The translations under genes and the position numbers were made by a program. A stretch of DNA of 64,000 bases from Cristatella mucedo (lineage: Eukaryota > Bryozoa > Phylactolaemata > Cristatellidae): the NCBI GenBank assembly GCA_009760855.2, contig WPIO01000020.1:2264001-2328000 (forward strand). The letters are read 5' to 3'. Under the pieces are notes generated by a model. The model was given only the letters and a program-made list of their open reading frames with translations. It was not told the DNA's origin and made no database searches. Each line of letters opens with the position of its first letter. Position 1 is the stretch's first letter. Shown here one piece after another: positions 41,648-53,779 of this stretch.

Positions 41648-44190
41648 CTGAATAAGGTGAGAGCGCTGCGGTTTGCATGCGGCAATGGCGGCCGGCGCCA
41701 TTTCGAGCGCCAACGTCGCGATGCTTGCCACGCGACGCTTCGACAGCTGCCGTGCGCTCGCCAGCAGTCTAACAGGGCTGCGCAAATCGAGCGCGTCCAA
41801 TTTTTCTCTTGCAACTCCACTTGGCTCGGACGGGGGAAGGGGAAGGGGAAGGGGAAGGAACACGTCGGCAGCATCGCAGCACTCTGCGGCTCGCTGCCCA
41901 GCCAAGCGGCGGCGCCTCGACCTGCCCGACGTCCCCGGACGAGCAGCAGGCAGAGGCGGACACCACGTGCACGACGGCTGCAGGAGGCAACCCGCTCCGA
42001 TCTGCGCCCTCCTCCTCCTCCCCCCCAGCAAAGCAAGCCACTCTTCTCTGCTCGCTCGGGCAGGCCTGTGGGTCGAGATTGCGGCCTGCTGCCCAACGGT
42101 ACGACTGTGCGCTCGCAGAGGCACAAACGTGTGCGAGACGAGCATGCGCACAGAGAGCCGTGCAGCAAGCGTGCCAGCCGTCCAGCCATGCTGCAGCAAG
42201 CCCGAAGTTCCCTCTCCGCTTCGGTCACTGCCTCCTTTCTGTTCCCATTCGCGCTGCCAGGCAGGGAAGGAGAATCGAAGCGGGCCTCTCGCCTGGCTCA
42301 CGTGACGTGGCTGGCAGCAGGCTGACAGAACTGGGAGAGGGGCGCGCTTTTCCGGTGGATGTGGTTGGCCGACGGTCATCGCCGGTGGTCGACAGACCCA
42401 CTTGCTGCTGCTGCTGTCAGACTAGAGCCGAGCAGGTGGTGGCAGAAGCAGCAGCAGAGACAGAGGCAGCAAAGCAACCGCAGCAGCCCAAACCGGTTGC
42501 GGCCGGTAAGCGATGCTGCAGTGTCGGCACGGCCACCATAGAAGGTGAGCCAAGCCATTCGACCTTGAGCCGAGCAAACAGCAACGCTACCAACACACTT
42601 GGCCCTTGTGCCCAGAACCTCATGGCCTGTGCAAACAGGCCGACAAGGGGGCGGAACTGCCCGACAGCTGCGCTTCTCGTGCGTCACGAGCGCCGAGCGG
42701 GAGCCGTCTGTAACCGTCTGTAACGGGCCTTTTATCAAGAGTGTACAGCCCGGAGCTTGCCGATAAGCCATGGGGACATTTAAATGCCACTGCTAGCAGC
42801 CTTCTGCCAGGAGCACTGTCCACAGTAGCAGGCATTTCGAAGGCGCTCTCTGCCCATAGGATGGAAGGTGGCAGTATACTACTTACTGCCCACGATAAGA
42901 CTACAGCCCACACTACCATCGCAGCCCTTGCTGCTACGAAGGGAGCCTTGTGCCAGCGCTGGATGGTCGGAGTGCAGTTGGGGCGCCACAAAACCGATTG
43001 AGCAACACACAAGTGGCTGCGTGGCCTAGTGCTCCTTACCTAGCGCCCCTGCTAGGCATGATCTTCCTTGATCTCCGATCCCGACCATCCTCTACCTCAT
43101 TCCTCTTCTACGCGTTTCTTCCATAATGCATTCCCTCTATTGCTCTCTTTCCATCACCTCTCTATGTCTCCCTCTTTTTCTCTTTTCTGCCTCTGCCCAA
43201 TCTCTTTCTATTTTCTCTCTATTTATATACTTATTTATCTCCATTTATATATCTGTCTGCCTATCTATCTAATCTATCTGTTCTGAAGCTCTACGAAGCA
43301 GCTCAATCCACAGCTGAATCGCGGCACACATCTCTCCAGAACAAGAAAACTCAACGTGAGCAACATATGTGCACGTTTGCATACAGACAGAGAGGGGAAA
43401 ACATGTGAGCACACCGCTGATGTCACCCAGTACTCTCTTTGGACTCATACAAGCGTCTTCATTTCAAGCACACGACAACATTTCCCCTCTCACTCCACTT
43501 CTGCGCCTTTTCTTTCTCCCCTTCTATATCTCTCCCATCTCCTCTTGATCGCTCTGCCTCCATTACGAGGCAAGAAGTAAATAAGATGTCCACCAACACA
43601 TGCAGCCAACATGAGGTGGAAGGAAATTGTTAAGCAATGAATAACGTTGAACTACATTCTGATCCCCGTCCTCTTCTAATTTTATTCCTTAAGTGTCGCA
43701 TATTGACTATTGCAGCTCCCGATAGCAGACGACTCCAGTGGCTCATCGGCACATGCAGCAGACAATGTCTCACGCACTACTTCACGTCAGCCGGTTACAA
43801 TAAAAAACTAACTTCCAAAGTGATTGGAAAAACACACCTTAAATAGACTCAAGCCAGGTCACAGCTAGCGAGTGAAAAAGAGAAAGACACCACAGCACAG
43901 TACAGGCGATGCGAAAGTTGCAAACACGCAGTTATCAGAACCTCGTGCAGGTATGCGCATGCTTGTGTACGCACGTGTATGCAAGACCACAAGCGTGTAG
44001 CCATGTGATGTCATCTCGTGTGGAAAAACCCACTCCAACTTGCATGGAAGCAGCAGCAGCAATGCGGACAATGTACCGAGGAAGAGCAGAATGATCAGCA
44101 GCGTGAGTGAATGCAGTGCAATTCGACAGTGGCAGCAGCAACGACATGTGAATTGAAAAGGTAACAGCGACCAAGCGAGAGAGAGAGGGC

Positions 44191-44269
<79 letters not shown>

Positions 44270-45717
44270 CAGGAAGGGAGATTGGCAATCGTTAGACCGA
44301 TTCTTAAAAAGCCTGGATTAGATAGAGGTCCTTACAAACTAAACCCCAGTTTCCCTTCTCCCTTTTTTGTTAAAAATTCTTGACAAAATTGTTGCTAAGC
44401 AGCTGTAGCACATATTGAAAAGAATGAAATGTCAGAAAAATTTCAAACGGGGTTCAAGAGGCAGCACTCCACTGAAACTGCTCTCCTCCGTGTTAACAAT
44501 GACATCCTATGCAGCAACGATGACGGGAATGTCACTGCCCTAGCTCTTCTAGATCTATCAGCTGCCTTCGACACCATTGATCACGGTGTCCTACTTGAAC
44601 GATTGAGAACAACGATCAGTTTGGCAGACGAGGCACTGGCATGGTTTAAATCGTACTTGTCTGATCGTCTTCAATCCGTGTCGTGTGGGGGTCAGGTCTC
44701 ACCCACGAGATCGGTCATTTGTGGGTCCGTCAAGGGTCTGTCCTCGGTCCCTTGCTGTTCTCCATTTATATTCAACCACTGGGAAAAGTGATTAAGGCCC
44801 ATGGAATAAGATACAACTTTTATGCTGACGATACTCAGCTGTATTTCATTCAAACCATCGGAATCTGCTGCAGCAACTGATAAACTGAATGCTTGCCTTG
44901 CCGACATTCGATCCTTGATGTCGGAAAACTTCTTGAAACTAAATGACGATAAAACCGAACTGCTGCTCATAGGACACCCTAAGCATGTGGCTGGATTAAA
45001 AGGCTTTGCTCTTCTAATAGGCGATGCTGTTGTACTACCATCCCCACGTGCTAGAAATTTAGGTGTCGTTTTCGGCAACTGTTAAAGTTTTTAAATGCTT
45101 CATTCAGAAGACTGCTTCTACAGCTGGCCATCACGCCCCATCCCTAAGATTAGGAGCTGCCTTCCACGGTGGCTTGCAAAAAAATTAACTAGCTCATTAG
45201 TTCTGTCTCGGCTTGATTATTGTAATTCCTTTTTGGCTGGGCTACCAAAAAAGAAACTAGGTCACTGCAAATGGCCATGAATATGGCTGCAAGGCTAGTT
45301 TGCAAATCCCAGAGGTCTGACCACGTGTCTCCTTTGCTAAAAGAACTAGGATGGCTGCCGGTTGATCTACTGGTACAGAACAAAGTTCTTACAAAAGATT
45401 CCTTTCCAGCGGTCCTGAGCTGTTACTTTCATGCTACTCACTACCTCAACTGCTCTCCTGACTTTGCTATGCTTCCCACATTCTCTTTGTTACGAGAGGC
45501 GAAGTCTATTTACTACCAAATGCATACCGAAAGCTGCTTAGGCTGTGACTGTGCTAAACAAAACTCGCATGCGCAACACCCACAAAGTCTTTGTGGAATT
45601 ACAGACGGAGATACATTAAATTACATTAGGGAGACAAGGAGAGAGAGAGCAAGAGAGCAGCAGAGAGTGAGAGCAAGAGAGCAGCAGAGAGTGAGTGAGA
45701 AAGAGGGACACAGAGAT

Positions 45718-45791
<74 letters not shown>

Positions 45792-48700
45792 AGAGAGAGA
45801 TAAAGAGAGAGCTGCGGCAGCCCAGGCGGCAGCCGTCGTCGTCGTGCCGACCAACGGCTCAGGCCGAGCAAAGCAGTGGGCGGGGCCTTCGTTTGCAGCT
45901 CGACTTTGGCTACCATGATTTCGTCTCCAGCAGCCGAACAAACATCGATCCGGCACAAAGAAAAACCGACGTCCAGTGGCAGTCGCAGCCACAGCGCAGC
46001 TACCAGGGAATCTAATGCCAGGATCTCCTGCTCCCAAACAAGCAGATCGGTCGGGCCTGCAGTGACGCCCGGAGCTACCCCCTCTCCGAATTCAGTACTT
46101 TGGTCAGGCAGCAGAGCCTCGAGAGCCAGGCACACGGCTGTTCTGAATAACAAGGGGCGGAGCCAAGTAAAGCCGAAGGGGCAACAGCAGCTAAGAACCT
46201 TATTAGGCAAGCGCATCAAAAAGTGTGATGCAACATAGCGCCCTACCTTCGACGCGACAACACGCGAGTCAGTGAGGCCTCTGCAGCTGGCCCCCTGCAG
46301 TAGTCATATGCGCGGAGCAGGTAAAGGCATCCTGGGGAGCAAACACTGCGGCCGACGAAGAGACAAATCAATCGGCTACAGTGGGAGGCCAAGATTCCTC
46401 AGGATGTCTGGATACATGACAACTCGATAGGGCAATCGGCCGCACCAGTAGTGGTTGGTGAGAAAAGCAGCGGCATATTCGTGCTGGCTCGTTGAACACC
46501 ATATAGTAGTATGGCACTGCATACGCACAGGCAAGGGCATGAGCTGTGTCGGCGGCATCGAACTGCACTGCTGCAGGGGCCTAGCGGCACCTCGATGCTT
46601 CGCCATCGATATCAAAGGAGGCCAATTGGCGAAACTGTGTGAAAACGGTTGACTACATACAGGCTTTACTCTCTGTCTGTCTGCCTGCATGTCTCTCGCT
46701 ATCTCTGTCTGTCTGTCTGTCTGTCTCAGACCATTCGGTGCCTTGCCAATTGCACGACCAGTGAGACACACCTGAATGCATGATACAAGCCATGAGCAAA
46801 AAACAAATTAATGTCTCACTCTTAAGCTTTCTCAGGATGTAAACTCCCATGTTTTCGATGACCATTCTTATCGCATGCTGAGATGAAATATCACGTAAAG
46901 TGAACTGTGGCAGCAACGCCTTGTCAGCAAGGCTTCAAGTCCCGAGAGTCGGCGGGCTTGCATCTTTTGAGGTTAGAAACCCACCCGCTCCTCACACCAT
47001 TTGCTGTCAGCACGACTTGCCCCCTTGTGTGCTTGTGCGGGCTGACATTGCACATCGTTTCACAATTCGATTGATATGCTTCCTCTCCAGCTCGCGTAAA
47101 GTGCAACGAGGGCTTAGTTCTGCTGTGGCACTAATAAATGTCTTACTATTGTTACTACTATCCATATATGGTATGGCATAGAGCACGAAGCCGACACAAT
47201 CCTTTAAACGAAGGCAGTTGGCATTTCCTTTCGGTGCTCGACTTTTTTTTTTTTAGAGCTAGCTCTTGGCATCCAATTGCCGTAAGTACGTGGGCACATA
47301 TGACCGTGACTGCACCAAGCCACCACGAGCAAGCAACAGCTACGTTGTAGTTTTCCAAGCTCAAGAAGCTCCCGGTGCACATCCGATGGACAACAGCCAC
47401 CATCTCACGAAGCACGGTCAAGTGAGAAGCATAGCTGAACTGGGTCGGACGAGGATGCAATAATAATAATAATAGTAATAACAATAATGACCAGAGAAGA
47501 CACAGCAGTGATGCATGGCAGGTAAAGGAATTTCAGAATCAGCAGGAGAAGAAACAAGTACAGTACCGCTACCGAAGAATTGGGGAGGTGTGCACCTTCA
47601 GGCTACGACTTTCAGCACATCTGTTGCCAAGGATCTCGAAATGAACGAAAAAGATCGTTAATCGGCTGTCCTCGCAGGCAGCAGGGGTAGCTAATGCGGT
47701 GCAGATACCGATGAATGGATTCACACCAGCCTGGACACTAAAAAGTACGAGTGAGAACTGTTTGGCTTCTATCCAGGGCTGGACATGAAGGCTATTGCAG
47801 TTCATTCAGCAAAGGAGTCACGCAAGGAGAGGACAGTTTCTTGAATTAAAAGACAAAGCTAGAATGTCATATTTTTAACTGACAGTACAAGCCTGATGAA
47901 ATATATTTTCGAAAGCCCTGCTAGAAGAAAGTAGCAGTGGTCCCGTGCTGAGATAGCCAGGGAGCTAGTTGAGATCTCGGCCAGCCACCGAGGAAGCAAG
48001 TTCACCAATTTGACCGATTCAGACTTAAGTCAGTCTTCGTGCACACAAGGACTCTTTCCAGTTTCCATACTTCGGCTCGGGGCCGGGTCGACGGCAAACC
48101 ATAATGGCAGCAACGGGACAAATCTCCAAATCTGTCTACTCGTTGCACAGTATTTCTGAATGGTAACTTTTGGACGGCGAGCTGTTACCAGCGAAGCAAG
48201 TGAGTGACATGCTGCACAGAGTGCGAATGTGAAAAAACCTGCAAGCCAGGCTCCTACTCAAGGCTTCACATCTTTTCACGGGCTCCTATAAGAAGCTCAG
48301 CTCAGCAATAGTTAGTTCGGATTGCGCCCACACTCTGCATATAGGGGTTGTTCTTGATTTCAATACCAGCTTGCCATCCCAGCTTTCGGCCTTCGAGAAG
48401 AGAATAAACGCTGCTGCGTAAAAGTTGTCCCTCTGCTGCAACTTGCGTATTCAGAAGGGCACATATATTGCACACATACCAGTGCAAGAACACAGTGTGC
48501 ACGCAACTTATAGGCGTCTGCTAGGTCTCCACGACAAATAGCAGCAAGCAGACATGTCAGGAGCATAAGCTACCTGAAGTGAGGTATAGTGTACTTGGGT
48601 AAACTAAAGGTATACGTTAACAAGGCATTACAAGCTAGGAATAAAGGAGGCATTGCAGCACTCAAGCTAGCCTAGAAACCATACAACTCAAAAGACAGTT

Positions 48701-48966
48701 GCTTTGGAAACTGACAACTCATCACCAACGACGTACCTCTCTCTTCAGGTGGTAGCGAGGACCTTAGCAGCAGCCGAATGCAAGGCACCCGGCGTCGGGA
48801 GCGTAGCCTTAATTGTGGCAAGGGATGGGGGGGGGGCTAAACCTCGGTTCTTTCGAGGGTTGTGGCATATGGTCAAGGCCTTCTCTTCTAAAATCTGTTC
48901 TTTTCCCCTCCTCGGGAAGGCATTTCTTGGGAACAGAAAAAAGCAAGAGACGTTACCTGAAGTGTT

Positions 48967-49036
<70 letters not shown>

Positions 49037-49345
49037 TGAGAGAGAGAGCCAAACCTTGACAGCAAGAAATCTGGAACACAAGAGAACAAAAGGCATCGAA
49101 TATTTGTAGAACCATCGAAGACAACGATGGGAAAAGCCAATAATAGGAAGGTACTCAGCATTGCACTGACAAAGCCCAGCCAAGCACGATTTTCTTTAAA
49201 CTCAACAGCTAATACTTTTTTCCTCCCACGACGATTTAGAAAGCTATATTAAGAAAGAACTGTAACATTTCCAATCATGAGTGTGGGCTCACAAGCTGTG
49301 AATTTTCACTTGCACAAGATAGCAGAGCATGTATATATTAATGTA

Positions 49346-49418
<73 letters not shown>

Positions 49419-49482
49419 CACACATACATATAAACTGTATATATACATTCACACACACCCCCCACACACAGGCATTCATGCG

Positions 49483-49579
<97 letters not shown>

Positions 49580-52500
49580 CACACAGGCACTCATGCGACA
49601 CGCACACATATGTACAGTATAAACATTGTATATTTTTTTCCATGCACCTCCCTTCCCTTCACTGCACCTCCCTTCACTACGCATCCTCAAAGCAATTAAA
49701 GCAGGAACTAGCCCCCTTCCAAATTCGATCGTTTGCACACATACCACCCACTAAGACAAAACAGGAGGATAACAGGCAGTTAAAAAGGGTAAAAATGTTC
49801 AGCCCAGAAGCCAATGCCATTGAGAGAGCCAATGCCACGGGTAAATTGACTGTGTGGATTCAGCACATCACCATTTGATAGCAATTGAAGCTGTTTGATT
49901 GATATCAGCTGCGTTGGAAGGAATATTCGATATTGGCCATGCAGAGGCTTTGGCCTAAGGCAGCGCACTCCATGCACACAAAGATTGTGCTGTTTTTCTC
50001 GTAGCACATTGAAAGGCATTCCCAAGGCGTAGATCGCCCTGATCGCGCTTAAACATCGCTGAGGCAGGCAGGCAAGCACCAGACAACTGTCAGCAGCTAC
50101 AGAAAATATCTATATATCAAGATATGATTATTAAGGCGATACTTGTGCTCACAGCTTGCCCTCAGATTCCCGATCGAGGGCATAGGGAGAAGGTTACAAG
50201 ACTGCATTACCTCCGTTATGGCAAAAGAGATGAGACCACTTCAGCCTTCAAGATGATTGACCGGCCTGGCCAAGGTCAGGTGTCAGCTCCCTTAATAAAC
50301 TGCTAGACAAACATCGAGTCCTGATCGCTTGTGTCGTCGGTCCAGCAATTTCCACACATAATGCTGTGTAGCATCACTTTTTACAATGCATACTCTTTCT
50401 CTCTTGCTAACATAATCGCTAAACAAAATCAAGGCCATCATTCATGTGCAAGTGATACACAGCTGTACCTGTGCTTTGATCATTCCTACTTTTCAACACC
50501 TAAAACTCGCAAGTTCCTCGTGGCTTGTATTGAATAACAATAAGAACAACTAAAAAGTACTTGCGTCAGTCAGAAACTGAAAAGCCTAACCCTGAAAATG
50601 AGCTGGGCCATCACGTCTACTATAACCTCTGCATAGAATCCGGGTGCCTGGTACTAAAATGACTTTTCGCTAGGCGACAGCATCGGTATAGTCAAATCTG
50701 CTTTGCCAATGAATATTGCAAAGTTCAGGCACGCTGAGACAGTGATAAAACATCCAAGTCGGTTCGTGCCTCTGTGACATCTCGTCCAACTCATACGAAT
50801 CACCACTCGCATGCCTTCCTGTCTGTGCAATAAGATACTTACAGACGTCGAAAAGCTCTGCAGCCAGGATTCTCTCTGATGAAAGTCACACTTGCCACAT
50901 TGCACCACTTCTCTCCGACTTGCATCGGCGAGCAGCATATAGTTCCTTAATTCTTTTGCTCCGGTTTACTCATCAGAAACACTTACTGCTAATACTGCCC
51001 ATCATACCACCCACTCCTCTGACTCTGGTCATTCAGCTGTGACTCTGGCCAGCCTTAAGCCCTAAGGAGGCCAAGCATTTAGTTCCTATGCTCCCAAAGC
51101 CTGTAACTCAACATAAGGGCTGACTAAACGCCATGGTTTGCCTGCTGAACGCCTACAGGCAGCATACTTTGTGTCTCAACCAGCCGAAGATCAGCATACT
51201 AACAATGACCGAGAGGTCTTAACATTAGCCTCGAAGTGCGGACTGCACAGCATGCCTATCAAGGCTTGACTTCACAGAGCACGATGCAAGGGCTGCGAGT
51301 CGGCACGTGACTCGAGCAAGAGCAGGGAAGCTATGAGGGAAAAGTTCGAGGGATTTGGGGCTCGACAGAAGTCAATCACAGGCAGCATCGATTCCACAAG
51401 AAGTTCTGCACAACAGGTGTGAGCAACATCGGACGACCAGCCTACACAATTTCGCTCACTACTCTGACAGGCCACGCAACAGATGCAAACCTACATGCGC
51501 ACGTCAACAGACGTGCAAAAAACCGAGCATGCAACCCATGTATCCTACCCAGACTTCATTACTAGCTGGCTTCACGCCGGTCCTGTGTGCCTGAAGCTCA
51601 GTGACCAAGCAAATATGCATGTAGCTCAGTTACCAAGAAAATATACACACGATCGCGCATCAAGCATAGCAAAACGGTCACGATAATAGGTGACTGCAGT
51701 AAGGCAGATTGTGCAACGACAGTCACCGATAAGCTGTGTCCCAGTGAGACCTAAGCAACCTAGGTCAAAGAATCGATGATAACATACCTATAAAGGCGAT
51801 GGCCTCTGGGAAATGGGCCAGCACGTTCTGAGACCAGTGGTCATTCACAGGTATCCGCTTGTATTTGAAGGACGAGTTGTGCTGAAACTGATTGGGCAGG
51901 TTTGGTGTCACATTCAGGATGTATTTGATGTTGTATCTCTCTAACGACTGCAAGTCGGCCGAGTTCTTGGCATCTCCAAGGAAAAGACGTGGGATGACCT
52001 CAACTGGGCAAGTGCTCTCTGGCAAGGAGTCCGCCGGCACAATTTCTGGCTGGGCAGTTTGTCCGAGAGAGTTGAGACCCAGCATCGATGCAGACAGGCA
52101 CTCGGACGTCACCAGCGATGGATAGACCGCTTGAAAGCGTGCAAATCCTCCTATAGAAAAGCGATTCGATAAGCAGCCAGCATTTACTGTCTCATCTAGA
52201 CGAGCCGCGTCAGCTACATCGCAGCCTGCAAACCGTTTTAGAATGCAAGGCATGAAAACTCACGGAGGCGAGTTAACAAGCCACCCCCTCCCCAGCCCAA
52301 CGACATATCCCAGAGGGGCAAGACGGCTGTCAGCATCTGTGGCCAGCAACGACAGGACCTCAGCTCCGGCAGAGGAAGGGCAGCTAAGGTGCTACCATCG
52401 ACGAGTCCGAGGATCTTTGGAATGGCGCGAGCCTTGGTGGTTCTTTGTAAGCATTTCCTTTTCCATATGTTCGGCATAACGACAAGGCACCCAATAGGCC

Positions 52501-53223
52501 TCAAAGACGGCTGGGCTACAAGCGCTAGAGCTGGTGACTTAGCCATACGTGCGTTTGCCGAGTTGCTGCTTCTGGACTGTGAATTGCTGCTGGACTGTGC
52601 TAGAAGTTCAACTTGAAACTTGTTACCGTCACAGAAAAGTCAAACCAGCTGGTCAAGGCCAGCCACGGCTTGGCTTCTTCGTACCTAGCTGAACTGAAGC
52701 ACCAGTTTCAGCCTCATCGTGCCCTCAGGTCCTGCATGGACAATAAATTAGCTGTTCCATTCTTCAGCTTAAAGACCGTTGGCGACCCCTAACATTTGCC
52801 CGTGCTCTCTACATCTCTTCGACTTAGGCTTTCAGCATAAACCATGCACTCACACAGGCCAGGACGAAATCCAGCCTAAAATCGCATGCACCCAGCTGCG
52901 TTAAAACAAGTTTTGCTTACCCCCCCTACGGTCTGTAGGCTCTCGAATCTGGGCAGAGCATGCACGGTCCGGCAAGAACGTCTCGCAAAAAATCGCTTGC
53001 GAGCGGCCGCGACGCGATTTCTGCGCACGAACACGCCCACACACGTGCCGACACACGCACGCACGTGCACGCACGCACACACACACGCACGCACTCACAC
53101 ACGCATGCACTCACACACGCATGCACGCACATGCACACACACACACCCACACATACACACACACATCCAGACCCACACACACATCCACACCCACACACAC
53201 AGGTACCCACACACGCGCCCACA

Positions 53224-53266
<43 letters not shown>

Positions 53267-53277
53267 GCGCGCACGCA

Positions 53278-53313
<36 letters not shown>

Positions 53314-53772
53314 CAGCACGGATACAGCGATGCAGCTCAGCTGCAGAGACATCTCGAGCGCGAGGGCGGGTCGCGCCTTTCGTCTCGGCTGCAACGACGC
53401 GAATTCGCGAGAGGCGTTACCCAGCAGCATCTTCGCTCTGCAGCCGTCCCTCGTCAGCGTCTCGAGCAGCAGCGCCAGGACGCCGGACGCGTTGGCGTTG
53501 GCGTCGCCGTCACTCGAGTCGTACAGCACGACGTCGTGCGTTCTACTGCGCTGCAGGAATTTCTCCTTCATCTGGTTGCAAGCTATCGCGCAGGCAACGG
53601 TGAAGTTGCCCTTTCGCAGGCGCCGCTGCAGCAGCGCCGGCAGCGACACGTTGATCGAGCCGACGACGTGGCCCGACGCGAACTCGCTCTGCGGCCGACA
53701 GTCGATGAGCAGCACCCGGTCGTCAGCGAGAGCTCCGACCAGCCACTCGGCGGCGCAGGTTCGGCTCTCCAT
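41286..53772 (-). CDS. DUSP6: Dual-specificity MAP kinase phosphatase, DUSP6/7/9 (MKP-3) type
   Basis: It removes phosphates from the TxY loop of ERK-class MAP kinases in the cytoplasm and so limits their signalling. Coding exons on the minus strand are 53772-53421, 52150-51788 and 41647-41286; they join exactly to 358 residues. Residues 8-125 form the rhodanese-like, ERK-binding domain ([15 protein letters not shown]), with the basic docking motif RRLRKGN at 50-56. Residues 166-330 form the phosphatase domain: [32 protein letters not shown], general acid Asp221 in NDHWSQN, and HCLAGVSRS with Cys252 and Arg258, then [15 protein letters not shown]. The 31-residue Asp-Cys spacing equals that of human DUSP6. 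The C-terminus is Pro/Thr-rich and diverged. Start ATG at 53772; a frame upstream is open only from non-ATG codons. Orthology within DUSP6/7/9 is not resolved; the insect name would be Mkp3. Confidence 0.95.
41660..42730. other. GC-rich part of DUSP intron 2
   Basis: Long frames on all strands here (up to 304 codons) reflect high GC and few stops. They show simple composition and no domain. It sits just upstream (transcriptionally) of exon 3 and may hold regulatory sequence, but I see no specific site. Confidence 0.45.
43070..43570 (+). repeat. Pyrimidine-rich and TCTA-rich tract
   Basis: Long CT-rich stretches (43085-43200, 43480-43560) with a TATCTATCTAATCTATCTG run near 43260. It is simple-sequence DNA within DUSP intron 2. 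Confidence 0.6.
44179..44268 (+). repeat. (GA)n microsatellite
   Basis: About 75 uninterrupted bases of GA repeat, just before the 5' end of the family B LINE at 44290. Confidence 0.95.
44290..45630 (+). mobile_element. Non-LTR family B, long copy with internal deletion
   Basis: It encodes, with shifts, an L2/CR1-like [55 protein letters not shown], then in another frame [17 protein letters not shown] and [10 protein letters not shown], then [20 protein letters not shown] and [15 protein letters not shown]. After VQNKVLTK (about 45395) the sequence jumps straight to the 3' UTR. About 240 bases present in the 59.7-60.6 kb copy are therefore missing. It ends TTACAGACGGAGATACATTA at 45600-45620. 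It lies in DUSP intron 2, antisense to that gene, and is followed by a (GA)n run. Confidence 0.9.
45632..45815 (+). repeat. (GA)n-rich microsatellite
   Basis: GAGAGCAAGAGAGCAGCAGA repeated twice is followed by about 70 bases of pure GA and two GATAAAGA units. It directly follows the tail of the family B LINE. Confidence 0.92.
45816..48965. other. DUSP intron 2, no recognised gene
   Basis: Only short frames. One plus-strand frame (45876-46238, 120 codons) is Ser/Arg-rich without a motif. Short (GTCT)n near 46690-46725 and (TAA)n at 47460-47490 are present. Confidence 0.4.
48966..49050 (+). repeat. (GT)n then (GA)n microsatellite
   Basis: About 58 bases of TG repeat are followed by GAGAGAGAGAGTGAGAGAGA. 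Confidence 0.95.
49348..49577 (+). repeat. (TA)n and (CA)n compound microsatellite
   Basis: About 66 bases of TA repeat (49348-49414) are linked through CATACACACATACATATAAA to about 93 bases of CA repeat (49484-49577). Confidence 0.95.
50315..51130 (+). mobile_element. Non-LTR family A, degenerate copy
   Basis: The frame 50331-50537 reads [20 protein letters not shown] then [14 protein letters not shown]. This aligns with the FTVYTLPLADVIAKHN...FYADDIQLYLCFD segment of the 33.6-35.6 kb copy. The YADD catalytic core is altered to CASD. Later scraps (CATTTAGTTCCTATGCTCCC then AAAGCCTGTAACTC at 51075-51105) match the ORF2 end. It lies in DUSP intron 2. Confidence 0.6.
51788..52150 (-). CDS. 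DUSP6: DUSP exon 2: linker and first half of the phosphatase domain
   Basis: Minus-strand acceptor TTTTCTATAG|GAGGATTTGC and donor ATAG|GTATGTT. It completes Gly118 and encodes [14 protein letters not shown], a linker (118-165), then [31 protein letters not shown] and the Asp221 loop PVNDHWSQN, ending FPEAIAFI plus the first base of the Asp239 codon. Confidence 0.96.
52640..52790 (+). mobile_element. Non-LTR family B, internal fragment
   Basis: AAGGCCAGCCACGGCTTGGC, CTTCGTACCTAGCTGAACTG and GACAATAAATTAGCTGTTCC are nearly identical to 60175-60300. Both ends are truncated and the tail is missing. It lies in DUSP intron 1. Confidence 0.78.
53038..53310 (+). repeat. (CA)n-rich compound microsatellite in DUSP intron 1
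   Basis: About 270 bases of CA and CACG units, with a (CGCA)n part near 53265-53298. It ends 110 bases from the donor of DUSP exon 1. Large open frames across it on both strands are artefacts and continue into exon 1 only by chance. Confidence 0.95.
53421..53772 (-). CDS. DUSP6: DUSP exon 1: rhodanese/ERK-docking domain and start codon
   Basis: ATG at 53772-53770 begins [20 protein letters not shown]. It includes [20 protein letters not shown], the docking motif RRLRKGN and VVLYDSSDG, and ends GCRAKMLLG at the donor CTGCTGG|GTAACG. 117 codons plus one base. GC-rich, with CpG-dense flanks. Confidence 0.95.
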
Positions 53773-53779
53773 TCGCGCT

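Noticed and set aside
41407-42723. Several 210-304 codon frames on both strands
   Set aside because: GC-rich DNA with few stops; frames on both strands overlap fully, show no domain, and lie in or beside DUSP exon 3 and its intron.
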